From NCBI GenBank assembly GCA_021234155.1, contig JAJEKV010000030.1, positions 14,746,003-14,810,002 on the forward strand: DNA of 64,000 nt, in the 5' to 3' direction. Origin of the DNA: Isoetes taiwanensis. Taxonomy: Eukaryota > Streptophyta > Lycopodiopsida > Isoetales > Isoetaceae. Within the stretch, counting starts at the first letter, position 1; every line of letters begins with the position of its first letter. Of this stretch, positions 1 through 10,859 are shown one piece after another. Both the position numbers and the translations under genes were made by a program. The notes beneath the pieces are model-generated. The model saw only the letters and a program-made list of their open reading frames with translations, was not told the origin of the DNA and made no database searches.

Positions 1-474
1 ACTCCAACATGCCACCTATGCTCAAACATGCCAAGGTGCTCAAACATGCCACCTAGGCTCCAACATGCCAAGGTGGCTCAAACATGTCACCTAGGCTCCA
101 ACATGTCACCTAGGCTCAAACATGCCACCTAGGCACTAACATGCCACCTAGCCTCCAGCATGCCACCTAAGCTCAAACATGCCAAGGTGGCTCAAACATG
201 CCACGTGGTTTCCAACATCCCACCTAGGCTCCAACATGCCAATGCGGCTCAAACATGCCACCTAGGCTCCAACATACCACCGAGGCTCCAACATGCCACC
301 TAGGCTCAAACATGCCAAGGTGGCTCAAACATGCCACCTAAGCCACCTAGGCTCAAACATGCCAAGGTGGCTCAAACATGCCATGTGGGCTCCACCATGC
401 CACCAAGTCTCCAACATGCCACCTAGGCTCCAACATGCCAAGGTGGCTCCAACATGCCACCTAGCATGGTTTTT
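1..474. repeat. 19-bp tandem repeat (minisatellite)
   Basis: About two dozen imperfect copies of a 19-bp unit run from the window edge to about 474. The two common variants are ACATGCCACCTAGGCTCCA and a form with CCAAGGTGG in place of CCACCTAGG. Copies are head to tail with no unique spacers, so this is a minisatellite and not a CRISPR array. Short ORFs read through it only because the unit lacks frequent stops. The array continues beyond the left edge of the window. Confidence 0.93.
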
Positions 475-1226
475 TTTATGGAAGTTTCAATGCACCTGAG
501 CTTCTATTTGTGGTTATGAAACTGAGAATGCAAGAAGTCCTCTGCCGGATCTGGCTGTATTTGCCGGGTGATCTATTCCTTCGTGTTTTGTGCAGGGCAT
601 AAAGGTGACGGCCAAATTTGCCATCTGCTGCATCTGGGTTTGTCCCCTACGGCTGTATTTGGCACCTACTGCATCTACGAATGTATCTGGATTTGGTGAA
701 CAGATATGCTAACGACCAAGCTTTATGAAGCTTTGCATCGCTCAGAAGCTGTAGATTTGGACCGGACATGCCATATTTTCCATCTAATCCGATTTTGTGT
801 TTGGTCTTGAATCACCGCATTCATTGTTGCTTCAACCCTGTGATTTGGTTAATCTGGACACTTGAGGCCGCATTTATTCTTGCTTCAACCCTGTGATTTG
901 GTTAAGCTGGGCACTAGTAATGCTAGTTTTTGGTTGCATTTTGTAGAAACAAGGGCGCCTTGGGTAGCATGGCTCCTAGACCTTGCTGCGGCATGAGAAC
1001 ATTCCAATGTAAATTAAGTATTCCACATCATCCAATGATAAGTGCATGTATTTTATTGGAATTTATTTTATTGGCATCCAATGGTTAAGTTTGAAAAATA
1101 ACAAAAAGTTGCACTAGGTTGCACTTTGACAATTATTTGGTTAACATATGAATTTCGAGCAACCAATAAATATTTAAGAACTTCCATTCAAATTACCCCA
1201 CCCTCCCTCCCACTAATGGGCGGGAT

Positions 1227-1296
1227 AAATTTCAAATGCAACCCTATATTCTAAACCCTTCAAATTTCAAATGCAACCCTATATTCTAAACCCTTC
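1227..1296. repeat. 35-bp exact tandem duplication
   Basis: Two head-to-tail copies begin AAATTTCAAATGCAACCCTA and end CTAAACCCTTC, with no differences that I can see. It is a simple local duplication. Confidence 0.85.
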
Positions 1297-2360
1297 GAGG
1301 CTCCACCTCCGGCTGCATGTCGAGGCTCCCTGCCGGATCCAACTCCGGGCCTCTGATACTCCAGCGGCTCCCCTGTCGGTGCAACAATATGAAGAGAAGA
1401 TTAGTTGCAGCGGTTCCTCTATCGGTGCCATAAACAGACCCCTGTTCTGCTCTTGATCTTTGCTTTTCATATTTTTTTCCTCAGAGCTGAAGGATCTTTG
1501 CTTACCCTGTTTTCTTTTGTCTGACGGCAAACAGGGAGCATGGAGGCACCGAAACAAGGAGCATAGAGGCAAACAAGGATTTGGATGCGAAGCTGCAGTG
1601 AAATGGCAATCTCTGGCAGCAAAGAAAGGATGAATGGCCGGGAATGAAACAGGAAATAACAAACTTCGTCCATAGCAGGGCTTAAGGAAATGGTTAAGCA
1701 GAAATGCCAGAAATAAATCAAGAAACCATGTTTGAAGGGGAAGCTCTTTGCAGGGAAGCTCCAGCGAACTTGCAGCCTTCTTTACCCCTTCTATGATTTT
1801 TGTGTACCCTTTCTATGATTTTTTTCTGTTTCCCTTTCCTTAAGTTCAAGGGCTCACCTTTGGATATAGGAAGATCTCGCTTCATATTGGTACAGTATAA
1901 GTTGCAGAGGAGCAGATTCTTGAAGAACAAAGATGCCCTTCTGGTATCTCCTGTTCTACCCCCTTTCTTTTAGAAGCATATTTGTACTTTTGCTAACATA
2001 TTTTCCACTGATCTGCTTGTTTTTGGCAATGCAGATATTGAAGCCCCTTGTTTTAACTTGTTTCTGTCATTGGAGATATGAAAAGCTGATTGTAATTTGG
2101 AATATATTGTTGATTACATTATATTGTTCTTTGCAACATTTATACAATGCATAATATAGTGCAGAATGCATTTATAGATTGTAAAGTTTGGAATCTCTTA
2201 TTTAAAAATAAGACGATACTTCGGAAATGAACAATATGATTGTATACTTTGAAATTTGAAGCGGAAATGTATCTCATTAGACAATGAATTTCTTCGTTTA
2301 CACAAACAACAAAAATAACATGTGGACAATTTAAGGAAACTACGCTACAAAATCTTTCAT

Positions 2361-2452
2361 ATAAGGGCTACGCATTGTTTTTAGGTGAATACCACATCTA
2401 AAAACTATAAGGGCTATGCATTGTTTTTATGTGAATACGACATCTAAAAACT
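2361..2452. repeat. 46-bp tandem duplication
   Basis: Two copies (2361-2406 and 2407-2452) begin ATAAGGGCTA and end CATCTAAAAACT, with a few substitutions. Weaker related units continue to about 2715. Confidence 0.85.
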
Positions 2453-2723
2453 ATCCGTTTTTTTTTTTTCATTTTTGAGCAAAAACCACACATAAATCTA
2501 GCGTTGTTTTTCTTTGAAAACCACAGTAAAAAGATACACATAAATATGCATTGTTTTCTGTGAAAAAACCACGCATAAAAACTACACGTTTTTTGTGTGT
2601 GAAAAACAACACTAGAAAACTACGCATTATTTCTAGCATTTTCGGAACATTACTATGCATGACTTTTAAGTGTTGTTTTTTAGCAAAAAAGACAGCAAAA
2701 AACTACACGTAGAGCAGATTTTG

Positions 2724-4369
2724 GGGTTATAGTGTATCCATGGAAGATTCTTCTGCATGGCAATACCACAAAGTTGCTTGGTATCCCAGTTGGAATTCAT
2801 GTCTCTGCTTCAGATGCTTGGGATGAAATCATTAGTGGGTTATAAAAGCACTTGTTTTGGTGGAATACAGCTCAACTGTCCATGCCCGGTAGAATCACTG
2901 TGGCTAAATGTGTGCTTAGTAATACTCATGTCTACATGGCGTCTGCTCTATTAGCTCCGCAGTGTAAGATGAAGGAGATTGTGCGTATCGTCAGAAATTT
3001 TATTTGGGGTGGAAATGAGTTAGGAGCGGTGGTCAAGGTAGCTTGGGCGAAATGCATTAGACCTAAGGCAGCTGGTGGTCTTGGTATGTTGGATTTTCAC
3101 CTCCAAAGCAAGGTGATGATATCAAAGTTTATTTGGAGGATTTTCATTGGTAAGGATGATTCTCCCCTTTGAGGTTGTTGGTCTGCGGTCGATTCAAAGA
3201 TTGTCTCCCCATTTTATAAAGCCACCATTAAGCCCCTCCTTCCTTTGGCTTTGCTTTATCATATGCATCCGTATCCTAATACTTCTCTCTTTCTAAAGGG
3301 GTTGCTTGGGACACTGTCAGTTCTCTTTTTTCATATTAATCCTGGCGTGTCTTCAGTTGTCCACTCCATCTTTGGTGGATTCGCTGCGGGACACTCGCAG
3401 AATGTGCCTCTAAGTGTGGTTGTTCATCCAAAGACACAAGGCGATGGATAGCAAATGGTATAAGCACTATTGCGGCTTGGTATGAGTCGGTCATCTCATG
3501 TCATGGGAAGCATTTAGAACAAAGTTCTTGTTGTACGTGATGGGACGAGTAATCTGGAATTATATTCTTTGCATTGTTGCCACGCGGGATTCTAGTCCAC
3601 GATTGAGGTAGTGGTATGGGGTTGCCATCGGGATATCCGGCAGGCGGTTTTGTGTCTTATGTATATAAATTGCTTTTGCATTCTAAAATCCTGCCTCCAT
3701 CTAATAGGTGGCATCTTCAGGTCCCTCGACCCACAATGGAAAAGTGTTTGGATATGGGTATGGGATAAGCTGCTCCATCCCAAAGTAGAGTTTTGTGGTG
3801 GCAAGTGATCCATAGATGTCTCGAGTCAAGTGGGTTAGTCCATAAAATGGATAATCGGATTTGAGCTCTGTCCTTTATGCCGACAAAGGGTTGAGAGTAT
3901 TGAGCATTGTTTTTCTTGTGTGGCGTTTCTTGGCCGCATGATCTTGATTGTTGACCCTATTTGGCATGTCTCGATCTATCCAGCAAATTTTGCTTGCTAT
4001 CTATCCTGATGCTTGGCCCAAACTACGGAAACGAGCTTTTCATCTCGCATGTGGCTGGCTTTTATGGTCAATCTGAAAGAGAAGGAGGTTGTTTATCTTT
4101 AAGGGCGTAGATACGCAGATGAGATTGTTCTTCAGTGGGCGCAAAATAAAATTGTTATGGCTTACAATTGTTCTTCTCGTGATCAAGAGAAGAAAGTACT
4201 GATATGGCATACTTACCTTCAGATTCATTCTTTTGCACAGGCAGGTGGTTCTGCTCAGTTGGATCGATTTGTCCATTGGAGTTATAATCCTGTCTTTGCA
4301 TTTTATGTTGCTCTAGTTTTTAGTTGGTGAATAAAGCTTGTCATTCTTCCAAAAAAAAAAAAAAAAAAA
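2724..4369 (+). mobile_element. L1-like LINE, 5'-truncated and decayed, with poly(A) tail
   Basis: Translation shows the C-terminal part of an L1-type ORF2. A segment around 2760-2830 reads KLLGIPVG. The following block contains LSMPGRITVAKCVLSNTHVY and VRNFIWGG, then AKCIRPKAAGGLGMLDF. A zinc-finger-like tail reads CPLCRQRVESIEHCFFSC near 3860-3920. These are the thumb and C-terminal zf-RVT signatures of plant L1 elements. Several frameshifts and in-frame stops (for example after residue KDDSPL near 3171) make it non-functional. It ends with AATAAA near 4330 followed by 19 A at 4351-4369, as expected for target-primed reverse transcription. The endonuclease and the RT fingers and palm are absent. 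No target-site duplication was identified. Confidence 0.85.
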
Positions 4370-5273
4370 TGCATTAATACCATGGACTCTTATAAAAAAG
4401 CGTTGCTGTTATGTGGTTATCTAGAAAGACCATGGACGAATGACATAATTCTTATAGTGTCAGAGTGGTTGTCAAATCTATGATAGACAGATATGCCGAA
4501 TTACTATCCTTTGTTTGTTATCGAAGGAAGGTTAAAATATTTAAATTTTAAAAGTACAATATTGAATTGTTGAGCGAACTGTCCGTGATCAATCTTCATG
4601 GGTTGGGATGGACAACTTAATGTACACTTTGAGTTTGAAACTAAAGAGTGTGGCATCATGTGGTTGCATATAAAAATGGCACATTTAATGATATAAATAG
4701 ATATGTTCAAGTCCAATTGTTGATATAATAAATATCGTTTCTTAAATCATATCAAAATGTTCAAAATTTAGGATCCTAAAGAGGAATGGAGCTTTAGAAC
4801 AATGATAATTATGGCTGCGTCCACAATTACTTGAAGATTTTTAGTAATACTAAAAAAATGCATCATCAGAGTATGAATTTAGGCATAGGTATGTTAACTA
4901 AAACATCTAGATACAATCTTGGATTCTTGAAATATAGTTATGATAGTGTTTTTGAAAATACAAAACAGAAGTTCACGCATAAGCTACATTGACTAACAAA
5001 TTTACGTAGAGCGTTGGATTGCCGGAATTACCTAAAAATGAATGAGCTGGTCTACAACCGTGTCTTCTAAAACTTATATCAGACACAGGGTTAAAAATTT
5101 GCTTGCATTTGTAGCCATCATCTTTCTGCCAGCCATGTCCTTTATATAAATCGTAGCAAAAGGTTCATGTTGAAAATAAGAACAGTAAAATAATGTGGAA
5201 CCTTCAACGTAAAACAAATTGGGTGTTTTTTCCCCTCATATGTATGGAATCATCTCCGCTCGTGTTGTTGCAG
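4370..5273. other. No gene recognised
   Basis: AT-rich sequence without a recognisable coding or repeat structure. An intron-like acceptor (TTGTTGCAG) closes it at 5273, just before the B3-like exon. Confidence 0.4.
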
Positions 5274-5912
5274 GAACTTAATTCTGGATTTGCAGATCTG
5301 GCCATTGATGGACCCCTGATGCTTCAGGGACCATGTGGCCATAGCATGTCTGTCCAGCTGATTACTTGGAGAAGTCGTGCTTATCTAGCTGTTGGATGGC
5401 TTGAGTTTGCCCACTGTAATGGCATCAAAGAGGGGGATATCTTATTTTGTCAACTGGACAAAGAGCTCAAGATGTCAGTCATGATTTGCAGCCAGACTGC
5501 AGACATGAATATGTATGTGAAAAGGGTTCTTTGCAGAAAAATGATGCCTTTTGAGCATGAGATTAGGGATCAGGGTAAAAAAAACCTGGACCAACATCAA
5601 AAGGCTGTCAAAAGAAAATAGATTTATAATCAAGCAAATAAAGGGGGTGCTAGCTCTGAAATGCAGATGAGGGAGAGGTGACAGAAGAGTACCAAGCAAG
5701 CACACAAAAGCAAAAAAAGAATTGTTCTATCAGAAGATGGGGAAAATGATTTGGAGATTCATTCAAAGGAAGGGACACACATATGTAAGGACGTAAGCAA
5801 AAGGCATTTTATTCAGTTAGATAAGGATACTGAAAATGCAAGTGGCGAAGAACAGTATAGCACAAAAAGTAGGAAGATTAAGACACGGCATAATATTATT
5901 AAGAAAAAGTAG
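5274..5912 (+). pseudogene. B3 DNA-binding domain gene fragment, broken
   Basis: After a consensus acceptor at 5271-5273 the frame reads ELNSGFADLAIDGPLML, then SMSVQLITWRSRAYLAVGW, then LEFAHCNGIKEGDILFCQLD. This matches the C-terminal two thirds of a plant B3 domain, which normally ends in a G-W-x-x-F...N-x-L-x-x-G-D pattern. The same frame stays coding-like to 5912 with a charged Lys/Ser/Asp/Glu-rich tail (around 5688-5910), typical of the low-complexity linker of nuclear B3 proteins, but is interrupted by TAG at 5619-5621 and TGA near 5679. A direct repeat near 5868-5940 (core AAAAAGTAGGAAGATTAAGA) supplies the final stop. No further exons or a second B3 domain were found. An expressed gene with an unrecognised intron spanning both stops is the alternative. 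Confidence 0.62.
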
Positions 5913-8900
5913 GAAGATTAAGATATGGCATAATATCAGATAATTAAATCCATACCTGAGGCAAAAGAAGCCCTTGAGTAGAGCTGAAAGAAGGCCTTAA
6001 ATAGAACCGTGCGAGAATCTGACCGGGTCTCCTGCGCCGGAATCCTATTATCCTAGAATCTTGCTTTAGAAAGCAGTATTTATTCTGCCGATCCAACATT
6101 ATGCTAGGGCTTGATCAAGCAAAACCTTTCTTCAATACACAGCAACGCAAAAGCCATACTTTCTAGCTTCGTTCCGGAAGCCAGGGTGCAGGAAAGCACA
6201 AAAGGAAAAAAAAAAAAATCTAAATATTTTCCCGCTTCAGTAACCCCTTTGGACGTCCGAATGCAGCGAGCAGAAGAAACCCCAAGCCCATGTGCATAAA
6301 ACTTACACGAACGACAACAATATTAGACTAAGATTATTAGACGTCGCACCCTTTCTTTTGGGGACACAGCGACAACATTCCATATGGCACAATCTAAGCC
6401 ATTGATCAATGCGGAGTGACAAACGGACCAAATGCAGGTCGGCGGTGGGATAATATGGGATATCCGATATATTAACATCGATTATGATGGTCGACATAAT
6501 GCTTCGTCGATAGGACGGGTTACCTTTCAGAAATTTCTTCACTTGGGCTGTCCCAATTGTACGTCCCAAGTTTCTGAGGATGTCCCTAGATGACCTCCCT
6601 CGGATGGCCGAGACTAGCCCTTCCACCCTTCTATCAGATGTGTGAGTCTTGCATGTCTGTCGAATCCTGAGAGTGCGATAAGCATGTAGATGGCCTCTTC
6701 TCCCCGTGGGTTGAATGCTCTATGTATTACTGCATTCTGCCATTGGTTAGGAGAGAATACTTGAGTGCTCCTCCTAGACGAGGTCCCCTCGCGCTCTTGG
6801 GGTGCTTTGGTGCTCTGACGAGTACTTGTCAAGGTGTACTGTCATCATCTCTCTATGATCCTAGAAGAGAGATCCAAGGCTAGTGAGGGTAGCCGCTCTT
6901 TGAAATATAGTTGTTGGTGCTGTTGAGGAAGAGCATGAGGCAATGGCAGAAGATTGAGATGCACAGAAGCTTGTCTCTCCTACCCCTCAGATCCAACCGC
7001 TACTGATGATATCAAACTATGGAGACTAGAAAGAGCACCCTCACGGGCTAGTTTGAGTAGATCTCAGATACTAATCTTTAGAGAATCTAGAGGATATTAC
7101 CTTCCACCAGTGCTTTGTATCCCATTACAATTACTAGAGGAGCGTTTGGAAGGATTGCGAGTTGCTTTTGGCATCTCCACTGAAAGGGGCCGAAATTTTA
7201 GATTTCAACAATCCCACAAGAAAAAAAGACTTTCAATTAATTTCAATACCACCAAAAAGAGTGCTAATGAGCTTTCCAACAAGTCCAACACGTCTAAAAC
7301 TGCCACCAAACACAGGAGTTATGATGCAAAGAAGATTACTGCCAAACCCTACCACTGCCAACTAAGGGGCCAGAAAAGTCTGGTGGTTTTTCTCTACCAA
7401 AATAGTCTAACCACTATACAAATCATAAATCAATGGAAAGGGCATGCACCGAACTTTCCAAAGAGCCAAAACACCCAGATATTGGAATCAAAAGTTATGA
7501 GCAAACGAACGGGGCTGAAACCCTAGATGCCATCACCAGCGCCCTCAAATAAAAATCATATGTCTTGAAAAATGCCACACCCTCTCCATATAAAGGTCAT
7601 TGTTCACTAAAGTTATCACTAAGATTTTCAAAAAGAAAATAAACTTAATGTAGTTGTTAGATTTTCTAATTAATTTCATTTGTTCATATGGGATGTTTTG
7701 TTTCACTTAGCTATAAGCATAATCTATGACATACGGATGTGGAGCACATGATAAGAAATACACATCATAATCAAGAAGAAAAGGATGAGATTTCACCGAT
7801 TCACGTAGTTTTAGCCATATGAACAATGTGACTGACCCGAAAGCCCCTCCCATTTTTATGTAAGCATGGAAACTGAAGTCATCATGCACTTGTGGAACCA
7901 TAAGATTTAAGGAAATATGTAAGTTGTGTAAGTGGACTTCTGAAATATTGACCATTTGGCTTTGCTACAACGTTATGTAAGCTAAGGTGAATATTATGCT
8001 AAGGCAATTTTTGATTTATGAAACATGGAGGCTAATGTGACTTTATTACGTTTGCAAATGTTTTTTTAAATTTTTGGTTGGAAGAAAAATGTTATAATAA
8101 AAAATAAGATTTTTGTGAGAGGTTTTTTCTTACCAAACCATCATGTAATATTTAAGTCACTAAAAATAGATAAAGAAGAGAAGCACTAGAGAGAGAATGT
8201 CAATTGTTCCGCACGCATAACTTGGGCTGTAGAGGCCAGCTTCAGATGATCTTGAGGTTTTGGAAAGCTTATGCAGAGAGCTTTCCATTGGCATATGATC
8301 TTACCTAGATCTACCAAGACAGATATGTGTTTGTTGTACTTTTCAATCCGCATTCCTTTTTACAAAGTTATGCAGATGGTAATATGGTTTTTATCACAAC
8401 TTTTGAATCCGGACTCCCTTTTGAGTGCTTTTTATTGTGCTAGAAAGATCTCTCCGGGATCTTTTGGATGATCTCTATATCAAGACACGACGCAAGGTCC
8501 TCGTCGAATCTGACAAGGATATGACCTCTAAAACGTAAACCTTGTGAGTTGCCAGGTTCTTGAAGGGTTTGCGTTTTGGAGGCCGAGTTTTGGTTTTTTG
8601 CACTTGGGACATGGCTGAGAAGCTGCATTTAAGAATGTGAATCTGGAACTGATGGAATGGAGTTTGGATCTGCCCTCCTTCCGATGTGGCAATTAGAAGT
8701 CGCGGGCCGCTTTTGCAGTGACAAGACATTCATAAATTTGTAATGAATGCATAGTACGAAATTAAATTTTGATTTTTTGTCAGCTGGCTTCCTAATCCAT
8801 CATTAGCATACATGCCAATTTTTTGAATTTCCCGACAAGGTTTAGATCAAAGAGTTACCATCAAAGGGGTTGAGCTAGTCGAGCTTGCACTCTTCCCCAA

Positions 8901-9599
8901 GTCAAACAAGGCCAGGACCTTGCAAGGCCGTCTTACAAGAGGGGAGAGTACGGACCCCAGGAGGCGGGACTCAAATATAGGCTTTCTTGGCAGCGCTCCC
9001 CCAGAGGGTCGCACGCTAATGACCCTCCTCCCGAAGCTCGGTTCCCCTATCCGATCGTTGAATCCCCTGTTCAAGGGCCCTGCTTTCCAAGATCAGTCTG
9101 GGGAAACTTATCAAACCGCAAAGCATCCTGTGGGCGACCATGTAGAAACTGAAGTGTTTTCTACATGGAATGGTGATTCGACTTTGGAATGTCATCCAGA
9201 ATGGCAAAATTACCCCAGGGACTAAGTTAGACGGTCAGTTTTACAAAAGAAAGAAACACAAAGGCCGTACATGGCAGTATATAGCATCCACCTCTTAGGC
9301 CAATTACTACGAGTGTGCTGGACATGAGCTACTTTGGCGCTTTTTGGAGAAGGGGTGGTCTTCTGGCCACAAAACTTGGTCCCCAGGGCAATGCCGATGC
9401 TCTGAGCCAATTGGAAGAGCCAAATCATGGTTCTGGATAGGGGAGATTGCCCGTCCCTTGCTAGGGACTTGGGGAGAGGATTTTTGAGGCAAGCTACTTT
9501 TGAGGGGTTTTTAGGGTCCGTGCTCTGGCGTTAACACCACACGTCTCTTTGCATCAGCCTTATTTCTAAAAATTGCCAATGAAAGTTGTGATCATAGAA
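5913..9599. other. No gene recognised; one unexplained 190-codon ORF
   Basis: The longest open frame is 6954-7526 (plus, 190 codons), basic in its second half and Ser/Lys-rich. I recognise no domain in it and its composition is compatible with chance. Segments around 6300-6830 and 8840-9500 are more GC-rich than the surroundings and may be old element debris, but I cannot assign them. Confidence 0.3.
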
Positions 9600-9609
9600 T
9601 ATCATGATT

Positions 9610-9830
9610 ACAACCTATGCTGTGAGTGGGACAAGTCCATGAAGCTCTCCAACTTTACAATCAGATGCCTTATCAAGTCATAACCTCATGTAATGCTATA
9701 ATTTCTGCCTATGTCTAGAATGGGCAGCATAAAAATGGCGTGGAACTCTTTTCTAATATGTCACAAACAAATATGGTGTCTTGGAATGCGGTAATTTCTG
9801 CGCTTCTCAACAAGAAAAACTTGATCTGTC
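9610..9830 (+). pseudogene. PPR-protein fragment, broken
   Basis: One frame reads QMPYQVITSCNAIISAYV, a stop (TAG), then NGQHKNGVELFSNM and MVSWNAVISALLNK. This is the PLS-class pentatricopeptide pattern in which V-x-S-W/C-N-A-x-I-S-A-Y marks the start of each helical repeat. A shifted frame just upstream reads CEWDKSMKLSN, which would precede it in an intact repeat, so there is at least one frameshift as well as the stop. PPR proteins bind organellar RNA, and this piece spans only about two repeats. A 22-A tract follows at 10041-10062, which might mark a retroposed copy. Confidence 0.58.
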
Positions 9831-10040
9831 TCTTCAGCTTTCAACCATATGCAGGTGCCACCATGTTCTTTTGAGGCATTTCCTAATTTGTTGTGCTTTT
9901 ATCAACAGACCATGACACATCCGAAATATATGCAATGCCTTCGTATGCCATGCAACACAAATTAGCATACCTTTAACCTAGATCTAGAAAGTCTATAGTT
10001 TATTAGATAGTAAGTAAATCAGAAAACAAGAGCTTGTTCT

Positions 10041-10062
10041 TAAAAAAAAAAAAAAAAAAAAA
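10041..10062. repeat. A22 tract
   Basis: An uninterrupted run of about 22 A. It could be the tail of a retrocopy that includes the PPR remnant at 9610-9830, but no flanking target duplication was found. Confidence 0.6.
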
Positions 10063-10859
10063 ACATATGGCAGCTATCCAGCCAGCCTTTTTAACATGAA
10101 TAACTTCAAAACATAATGTATCAGCTCCTAAGTTCTTAATAATCTACCTTAGCAATTTAATATTTATGTTATCATGCATATTAGACGAGGATTGATATCC
10201 ATCTAGCAAGCCATACCTCTTATGCCATATCCACCATATTTAACTTTATGGACATCAGATAGATTAAAGCTCCACTGCATATTATTGGACATCATCTAAT
10301 ATTGTCATTTTTTGGCCTATCTACCTGAATCCTGCCAACATCCCTTTCCATATATGTATCCAACACTTATTTCAGGCTACTACCAGCAAAGATTAAGCCC
10401 CAAAGGCAAATCTTAAGCCTCCTAGAATTCGCAAACCACTAAAACATCATCTGATTACACAAACCATTAAAGCAGCAAGATAGTAACCAACACTACATCT
10501 CAATCCAAATAGCCACACATGCAGAGCAAAACTAGTATGTTACCAATATTTGGAAATAATTCGAAAAAATTCTGGGTACTTTTATTCAAATTCAAATTCC
10601 AATCATACTAATCTGGTATTGAAGTTCCAATATCAGCATTTTGTATTTCAATCATGTTTCTAGCATAACTATGGATCCCCTTTATAAACTGGGTTCCAGG
10701 TGATTTCATGTGGCTATTCAAACCCCGTCTATCTAGACAAAAGTCTATAGCTATGCATGTAAGGCATAACCTGCAATCATAAAGTAAATTACAAAGGGCA
10801 AAATATTAGATCAAAAGCTAGTCGAAGGTTAGACATGATAGCAAAAATTCTGCAAAGAA

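Larger units (their letters stand above)
475..2723. other. No gene recognised; short local duplications
   Basis: I see no recognisable coding region here. Two near-identical 26-bp segments containing TTCAACCCTGTGATTTGG lie near 826-851 and 882-907. A 35-bp exact tandem duplication and a 46-bp tandem duplication are listed separately. From 2453 to about 2715 the sequence is a degenerate run of AAAACCACACATAAAAACTACGC-like units, which look like decayed copies of the 46-bp repeat. Confidence 0.5.

Noticed and set aside
1-474. CRISPR-like array
   Set aside because: Units are contiguous and similar throughout with no unique spacers, and the sequence is eukaryotic.
6954-7526. 190-codon plus-strand ORF
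   Set aside because: No motif, no neighbouring exons and biased basic composition; it is only noted in the description of the empty stretch.
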